Assembly: GCA_947170005.1 (NCBI GenBank)
Contig: CAMVRX010000003.1
Span: 1 to 42,771, forward strand
Direction of reading: 5' to 3'
Origin: an uncultured Elusimicrobium sp.
GTDB taxonomy: Bacteria > Elusimicrobiota > Elusimicrobia > Elusimicrobiales > Elusimicrobiaceae
DNA: 42,771 nucleotides
Position 1 is the first letter of the stretch. Every line of letters begins with the position of its first letter. A program made the translations under genes and the position numbers. Positions 37,123 through 42,771 of the stretch are shown piece after piece. Below the pieces are notes generated by a model. The model saw only the letters and a program-made list of their open reading frames with translations, was not told where the DNA came from and ran no database searches.

Positions 37123-37683
37123 ATGACAGTAGTAAAAAATACCCGGCGGGGTTTCACGCTCATAGAGCTGCTGGTCGTGGTGCTGATTATTGGCATATTA
37201 GCTGCGGTAGCGGTGCCGCAGTATCAAAAAGCAGTAGAAAAGAGTCGGTTAGCGGAAGCATTACAACTTACAACCAGTCTTCAAAGGGGAATTGATTTGT
37301 GTCTCCTTTCCAATCCTTGGCCAAATGCAGGCGATACGACTTGGTTTTTGGGTTTGGAAGAGGCGTTTTCTGGTCATAACACCAAGGACAATCTAGATAT
37401 AGATGTGGAAAGCGGGCTAATTTGTGATCAGGAGAACGGACGCACGTGTCGTGGGAAAAATTTTGCATACCAGGCTAATTGTAATATTACCAGTTGTCAT
37501 ATATATGCGAGTCGGTATCAAAATGGGGTAGTAGAAGGAACCCCTCAATACATGCTAGATATAAACCGTCAGTTATCTAATAGCGGATGGGAAAAGGTAT
37601 GTTGGTACGAAGAAGATAAACCCATTGGCGCGGCTATCTGTAAGAGTTTGGAATCTCAAGGTTGGAGTGCAGAAGAACTGTAA
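37123..37683 (+). CDS. Prepilin-like / pseudopilin protein (copy 7), short leader
   Basis: MTVVKNTRRGFTLIELLVVVLIIGILAAVAVPQYQ; SD aaggag; ATG 37123 preferred. Confidence 0.94.
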   Translation: MTVVKNTRRGFTLIELLVVVLIIGILAAVAVPQYQKAVEKSRLAEALQLTTSLQRGIDLCLLSNPWPNAGDTTWFLGLEEAFSGHNTKDNLDIDVESGLICDQENGRTCRGKNFAYQANCNITSCHIYASRYQNGVVEGTPQYMLDINRQLSNSGWEKVCWYEEDKPIGAAICKSLESQGWSAEEL

Positions 37684-37706
37684 TCTTTTATAGAGAGTCC
37701 CAAAAT

Positions 37707-37741
37707 AATTCTGCCCCAAGCTTATGCCTGGGGCAGAATTA
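37707..37741. terminator. Bidirectional intrinsic terminator
   Basis: aattctgccccaagcttatgcctggggcagaatt. Confidence 0.8.
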
Positions 37742-37762
37742 CACAAAGCTACGTTACCGGGT

Positions 37763-39274
37763 CTATTTTTCTGTTTCTTCCTCTAACTTTTTAAGCGTGG
37801 GGAAGAAAATAATCTCCCGGATAGAGTCTTGCCCCGTGAGCATCATAATAATGCGGTCAATTCCAATGCCCATACCTCCGGTAGGCGGCATGCCGCTTTC
37901 CATCGCCTCAATATAGTCGGCATCTAAGATGTCGGCATTTTCGGCATCTTCGCCTTTGGCAATTGCTTTAGCGGCAGCCTGGTCTTTTAAGCGTTGGAGT
38001 TGGTCGGCCGGGTCGTTAAGTTCTGTATAAGCATTACCCAATTCCTGCCCGTTTACAAACACTTCAAAGCGTTCTACCAGTTCCGGGTCGCCGGGTTTGG
38101 TTTTGGAGAACGGGCTCACGGCCGTGGGGTAATCCAGCGCAATCACGGGGTTGTGATAGTCGGCCAGTAACTTACCTTCAAACAGTTCGTCAAAAATGGC
38201 GCTATCGCTATCATCCGCGGAGAATTTAATCCCTTGTTCGCGCGCTACTTCTTCCAGTTTGGCGCGGTTGAATTTGCGGCCGTCTAATACTTCGTGAATA
38301 TCGCGGCCGAATTTCTCTTGCCATGCCACCGGGATGTAAAGCCGTTTGTACGGCGGGCGCAGGTCCACTTCGTAGCCGCGGAATTGCACTTTTTCCACGC
38401 CGATGGCTTTGGCGGCGTTGCCCAAAATTTCATCAAACAAATCGGCCATGGTGTTTACGTCGCCGTAGGCTTGGTAAAGTTCCATCATGGTAAACTCGGG
38501 GTTGTGGGTGGTGTCAATTCCTTCGTTGCGGAACATGTGCCCAATTTCATAAATGCGGTCCAACCCGCCGATAATCAGGCGTTTGTGATGCAATTCGAGT
38601 GCAATACGCATATACAGCGGCATTTTGAGCGCGTTGTGGTAGGTTTCAAACGGGCGTGCAATTGCCCCGCCGCTGGACGGGTTTAAAATGGGTGTTTCCA
38701 CTTCCAAAAATCCTTTTTCGTCCAAAGTTTTGCGGATGGAAGAAATAATTTTAGCGCGTTTAACAAAAATATCTTTGACTTCTTCATTGGCAATTAAATC
38801 CAGGTGGCGTTTGCGAAAGCGCACCTCGGTATCCTGCAGGCCGTGGTATTTTTCGGGCATGGGGCGGATGGCTTTGGAAAGCAAGGTCATCTTGGTAACT
38901 TTAATGGTTTTTTCACCGGTTTTGGTGACAAAAATATGTCCGGTTACAGATACAAAATCGCCTACGGCGATGTGCTTTTTGAAGAAGGTGTAGGCTTCTT
39001 CGCCCAAATTGTCTTTGGCAACGTAGAGTTGGATGCGGCCCGAAAAATCGCGCAAGTGCGCGAATGCGGCTTTGCCCATCAAGCGGATTTGCATCAAGCG
39101 CCCGGCGGTAACAGCGTCGGCATTTTCTTCTAAATTTTTGGCCTGTGCACAAGAAATTTGTTTCTCACAGCGGTTAGGATAGGGCGTAATGCCCAGTTGG
39201 CGGATTTCCTCCACTTCGGCGTAGCGCTGCTTGATAATGCCGTCTAGGGCGTTGTTGTGTTGTTGTTCGGACAT
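37763..39274 (-). CDS. lysS: Lysyl-tRNA synthetase (class II)
   Basis: 503 aa; FRNEGIDTTHNPEFTMMELYQAY, GMPPTGGMGIGIDRIIMMLTG. Confidence 0.97.
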   Translation of the reverse strand: MSEQQHNNALDGIIKQRYAEVEEIRQLGITPYPNRCEKQISCAQAKNLEENADAVTAGRLMQIRLMGKAAFAHLRDFSGRIQLYVAKDNLGEEAYTFFKKHIAVGDFVSVTGHIFVTKTGEKTIKVTKMTLLSKAIRPMPEKYHGLQDTEVRFRKRHLDLIANEEVKDIFVKRAKIISSIRKTLDEKGFLEVETPILNPSSGGAIARPFETYHNALKMPLYMRIALELHHKRLIIGGLDRIYEIGHMFRNEGIDTTHNPEFTMMELYQAYGDVNTMADLFDEILGNAAKAIGVEKVQFRGYEVDLRPPYKRLYIPVAWQEKFGRDIHEVLDGRKFNRAKLEEVAREQGIKFSADDSDSAIFDELFEGKLLADYHNPVIALDYPTAVSPFSKTKPGDPELVERFEVFVNGQELGNAYTELNDPADQLQRLKDQAAAKAIAKGEDAENADILDADYIEAMESGMPPTGGMGIGIDRIIMMLTGQDSIREIIFFPTLKKLEEETEK

Positions 39275-39344
39275 AGATACCTCGTAACTAAGTAATTACT
39301 TATATTTTACCAATTTACGCGTACGAATGTGCTAAAATACAAGT

Positions 39345-40079
39345 ATGACGAAACGTACTTGGATTGGAATCCTAATAGCAATCGTTGTAATGGCGGGGGG
39401 GCTACTCTACCGCCACTGTGCGCAGGAAGTAGATTCCCGCGGGGCTACGCGCCTGATGCGCGCCTTGGAAGAAAACGATACGGAAAAAACAGGACAACTT
39501 TTAAGCGAGGAAACCGTACACGTGCGCGACAAAGCCGGGCAAACCCCGCTGTTTTATGCGGCCCGCCATGCCGAGCATCCGCAGGTGTTGCATAAGTTGC
39601 TTTTAGCCGGGGCCGATCCCCTGGCAACTGATAAAAACGGCCAAACCCCGCTGATAGCTGCTGCTCAGTATAACCCGCACCCGGTCATTATAACCGTGTT
39701 GGCGCGCCAGCTGGGCCAGGGGGCTGCCCCTCAGCAAAATAAAGACCGCGCTTTAGTGGTGGCGGCACAGCACAATACTTTTACTATTATTAAGGCGTTG
39801 TTGGCCGTCCGCGCACGCCCGGCTTACCGTGAACCCAACGGCAAAGGCGCGGCCGATTACCTGCCGGAAAACCCACTGCTTAGCGACACGGAAAAAACGG
39901 ATTTGCGCCAAGTGATGTTGCTGTTGGAAATTTTGGAAGAGCGTGAAAAATTTTCCCCGATACAACGCGTGAAAAAACCCGTGTTAAGACAAATGGCCCC
40001 GTCGTCCGCTTCGCAAGAGACAGAGCCCCCGGCATCTGCGCCCGGTCCTGCTAAGAACGATTTGAAAGAACCGCAGTGA
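39345..40079 (+). CDS. Membrane-anchored or secreted ankyrin-repeat protein
   Basis: N-terminal hydrophobic segment; DKAGQTPLFYAARHAEHPQVLHKLLLAGADPLATDKNGQTPLIAAAQ. Confidence 0.88.
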   Translation: MTKRTWIGILIAIVVMAGGLLYRHCAQEVDSRGATRLMRALEENDTEKTGQLLSEETVHVRDKAGQTPLFYAARHAEHPQVLHKLLLAGADPLATDKNGQTPLIAAAQYNPHPVIITVLARQLGQGAAPQQNKDRALVVAAQHNTFTIIKALLAVRARPAYREPNGKGAADYLPENPLLSDTEKTDLRQVMLLLEILEEREKFSPIQRVKKPVLRQMAPSSASQETEPPASAPGPAKNDLKEPQ

Positions 40080-40110
40080 AAAAACCCCGCTTAGAAGCGG
40101 GGTTTTTTAA
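40079..40110. terminator. Bidirectional intrinsic terminator
   Basis: aaaaaaccccgcttagaagcggggtttttt. Confidence 0.85.
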
Positions 40111-40118
40111 AGAAAGGC

Positions 40119-41300
40119 TTAGTTTAAAACATTGGCCGGTTGGTAGGCTTTACCGTCTACCCATATTGTTTTGTTTTCTATTTTATCGGGCACTCTAAGG
40201 GCCTCTTCCGTGATGTGGTGGCGCCGGAAGGGTGTGGCCGTTAGGATGGTATTATCGGAAAAGTGTTTTAGCCAGCTTGCCAATGGGACCGGGTGCGAGC
40301 CTGCCAAAAAGGTATCTAACACCTGGGATACATACACGCCGTTTTGTTTCCACACCACTAGTACCGCCGTATGATAGCGCCAGTGCAGGCCCTTTTGCCC
40401 GTTGGCCAGCGTAAAGCGTTGCCCTTGCTTAGGGGTTAAAAATTCGCCCGTTTTGGGGTAAGCGGTAAGCATATAGAGCCGTACGTTGCGTCCTTGTTCG
40501 GGTTGGGCGGTGCCTTGCTGTGCAATCAAGCGGGCGATTAGATAACTGGTATAGTTGCACTCGTCAATTACCCAGCGGTACGTATACTTGCGGTGCGCAC
40601 GTGTATTGCCAATTTTATGATCAAAATTTTCCAAAGAAAGGTCAGCCTCGTCATAAAGAACAACTTGTTTTTGGGCTAAATATACAGCCTGTTGTACCGC
40701 TAAGTCCAAGTTTCTAAGCAGCGTAGAGGGAGCCGGAACAGAAGTAGCCCAAGCGGGGGTGTTGATTAAATACGCAGCCTGGGTTTGGTGACGGGGCTGT
40801 TGAACTAACAACTCAATCCACCTATTATATTCTTGCTGGGCAATATGCCTTTGGGGAGTGGAGCCGGCTGCTATAAAAGAGTCCAGCTGTTTGTGAATAT
40901 CCTCAGTATGTGCGCGGTAAAAAGCATCGGCTTTGGCAAAATCAAACGGTTTACGGCACCACATAAATCCGTCCAGCACACCCAGCTGGTTTAAATCCAG
41001 CGCGTGCAGCGGCTGCGGATGAAAGCGGGTGTACACGTGCATATTAAATAAATACAACGCAAAAGCGTAGACATGTTCCTTTTCCGTTTGCGACGAAAAG
41101 AGCTGTTCTAGAAAACCCGGTTCGCTGCGCACTTGGTTGGACAAAGGGAAAAAACGCATTTGGTTAAAGTGACTTGTGTCCGCCCCGGGGGCCTGCGTAA
41201 TTTTTTGCTCAAGCACTTGCGGGAGCGGGGCTGCCTGCAGGCCCGTTCCTATCCCGATACATACGCCAATTAACCATCCGTATTTTTTGAGCATATCCAT
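40119..41300 (-). CDS. Secreted hypothetical protein, possible protein-glutaminase-like Cys-His-Asp enzyme
   Basis: Signal-like N-terminus; ECNYTSYLIARLI ... HWRYHTAVLVVWKQNGVYVSQVLDTFLAGSHPVPLASWLKHF. Confidence 0.75.
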   Translation of the reverse strand: MDMLKKYGWLIGVCIGIGTGLQAAPLPQVLEQKITQAPGADTSHFNQMRFFPLSNQVRSEPGFLEQLFSSQTEKEHVYAFALYLFNMHVYTRFHPQPLHALDLNQLGVLDGFMWCRKPFDFAKADAFYRAHTEDIHKQLDSFIAAGSTPQRHIAQQEYNRWIELLVQQPRHQTQAAYLINTPAWATSVPAPSTLLRNLDLAVQQAVYLAQKQVVLYDEADLSLENFDHKIGNTRAHRKYTYRWVIDECNYTSYLIARLIAQQGTAQPEQGRNVRLYMLTAYPKTGEFLTPKQGQRFTLANGQKGLHWRYHTAVLVVWKQNGVYVSQVLDTFLAGSHPVPLASWLKHFSDNTILTATPFRRHHITEEALRVPDKIENKTIWVDGKAYQPANVLN

Positions 41301-41408
41301 AGTATAAGAGAAATTGACAGGTCCGGCAAGGGCCTTTTGGTCCTTTTTTTGTAATTTTTTATTATAATGTTAAAGTAATTATCATCTCAGTAAAGGAGAG
41401 TACAACTC

Positions 41409-42771
41409 ATGTGGTATGGTATTTCTTCCCTGCGGCCGTTTGAGCAATACGCGCTTTTTGGCGTACTGGCGATTGCGGTGGCAGGGCTTTTGTATGCACT
41501 GTTTTTGCGCAGCCAAGTAATGCGCGAAGACGCCGGCACCCAAAAAATGCAAGAAGTATGGGGAGCCATCCGGGAAGGTGCCAACGCCTATCTCAAACGG
41601 CAACTTAAAACCATTTTGCCGCTCATCGGCTTGCTGACGGTGTGTTTGTTCTTGTCGGTGTATATTGTGCCTGTATCGCAAGATTCTATGGAGCGTTTTG
41701 CTGGATTGTCTGCCGATACGGTCAAACTGATTGCCGCTTTCGGGCGCGCGGGTGCGTTTATTTTGGGGGCGGTGTTTTCGCTCTTAGTAGGTCAACTGGG
41801 CATGCGTATTGCCGTGGATGCCAACGTGCGTGTGGCTGCCGCTTCTAAGCGCAGCTTTGGCGATGCGCTGCGTATTGCCTACCGCGCCGGAACCGTTACC
41901 GGGATGCTTACGGACGGGCTGGGGCTCTTTGGTGGAACGATTATTTTTATTATCTTTGGTATTGCCGCGCCGGATGCCCTGCTCGGGTTTGGCTTTGGCG
42001 GCACACTGTTGGCCTTGTTTATGCGCGTGGGCGGCGGTATTTACACCAAAGCGGCCGACGTAGGGGCCGACCTGGTGGGCAAAGTAGAAGCCGGCATCCC
42101 CGAAGATGATCCGCGCAACCCCGCCGTGGTGGCCGACTTGGTAGGCGACAACGTGGGCGACTGCGCCGGTATGGCTGCCGATATTTTTGAATCGTACGAA
42201 GTAACCATTGTATCGGGCTTAATTTTGGGTATCGGTTTATGGCGTTTAACCGGGCACCACGAATGGATTGTGTACCCGCTTTTAGTGCGCGGAATTGGGG
42301 TGCTGTGTTCTATTATTGGCACGTACGCCGTCAAAGATTCCAAGCGTTCGGCCGGAAACGCCATGAAAGCTATTTTCAAGGGCTACTCCATTTCGGCAGC
42401 AATTTCAGTAGCTATTTTCGGCGTGTTGGCCTATTATTATATGGGCGGCGTGCCCGGCGGTTGGTGGCGCCCGTTTGCGGCTACGACAATCGGTATTATT
42501 TTGGCGATCAGCATTGACCGTTTGACCGAGTATTTCACCGGTACCGAAAACAAACCCGTGCAAGAAGTAAAAAAATCTACCGCCACCGGTTCGGCCACCA
42601 CTATTTTGTCGGGTATTGCCGTGGGGTTTGAATCGGCGGTGTGGACCACACTGGTCATTGCCGCCTCCATTTTCTGCTCCGTGGTGATTTTTGGCACCAT
42701 TGACGGGCTTAGCCCGGTGGAAAAATTCAACTTTATTCTCTACGGTGTGGCGATGACCGGTATTGGTATGC
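41409..42771 (+). CDS. hppA: Membrane-bound proton/sodium-translocating pyrophosphatase, N-terminal part (runs off window; absent from ORF track)
   Basis: ATG 41409: MWYGISSLRPFEQYALFGVLAIAV...; GGGIYTKAADVGADLVGKVEAGIPEDDPRNPAVVADLVGDNVGDCAGMAADIFESYEV. Confidence 0.95.
   Translation, partial: MWYGISSLRPFEQYALFGVLAIAVAGLLYALFLRSQVMREDAGTQKMQEVWGAIREGANAYLKRQLKTILPLIGLLTVCLFLSVYIVPVSQDSMERFAGLSADTVKLIAAFGRAGAFILGAVFSLLVGQLGMRIAVDANVRVAAASKRSFGDALRIAYRAGTVTGMLTDGLGLFGGTIIFIIFGIAAPDALLGFGFGGTLLALFMRVGGGIYTKAADVGADLVGKVEAGIPEDDPRNPAVVADLVGDNVGDCAGMAADIFESYEVTIVSGLILGIGLWRLTGHHEWIVYPLLVRGIGVLCSIIGTYAVKDSKRSAGNAMKAIFKGYSISAAISVAIFGVLAYYYMGGVPGGWWRPFAATTIGIILAISIDRLTEYFTGTENKPVQEVKKSTATGSATTILSGIAVGFESAVWTTLVIAASIFCSVVIFGTIDGLSPVEKFNFILYGVAMTGIGM

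Overview
The window reads as a chromosomal segment of a gut-type Elusimicrobia-like bacterium (taxonomy inferred from gene content and style, not proven). Most of it is housekeeping genes: alaS, purB-purA, nadE, lysS, a PhoH/PIN ATPase, a GH57 hydrolase, an RND efflux operon, an [FeFe]-hydrogenase-like protein, and the start of an hppA pyrophosphatase that runs off the right edge and is missing from the ORF track. Seven prepilin-like genes (FTLIELLVVVLIIGILAAVAVPQYQ) are scattered among them on both strands. The main discovery candidate is a structured, roughly 220-nt RNA-like element directly upstream of, and co-oriented with, six of the seven prepilin genes; the seventh gene starts 33 nt from the window edge, so its leader is outside. 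Base pairing is conserved across all six copies while the paired sequences differ. The architecture is a closing stem, two hairpins, a 9-11 bp long-range stem enclosing a three-way junction, then a hairpin presenting GCCGUUUUU. I recognise no known riboswitch in it. Five of the seven prepilins also carry palindromic repeat insertions, in frame, in the leader peptide before the prepilin-peptidase site. Other notable loci are a complete Chlamydia-like aaxABC arginine/agmatine acid-resistance operon, three paralogues of an uncharacterised secreted domain with different basic tails, a possible secreted protein-glutaminase-like enzyme, an exported choloylglycine-hydrolase-family enzyme, and an archaeal-length PurA. 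All calls are by eye; no searches were run.
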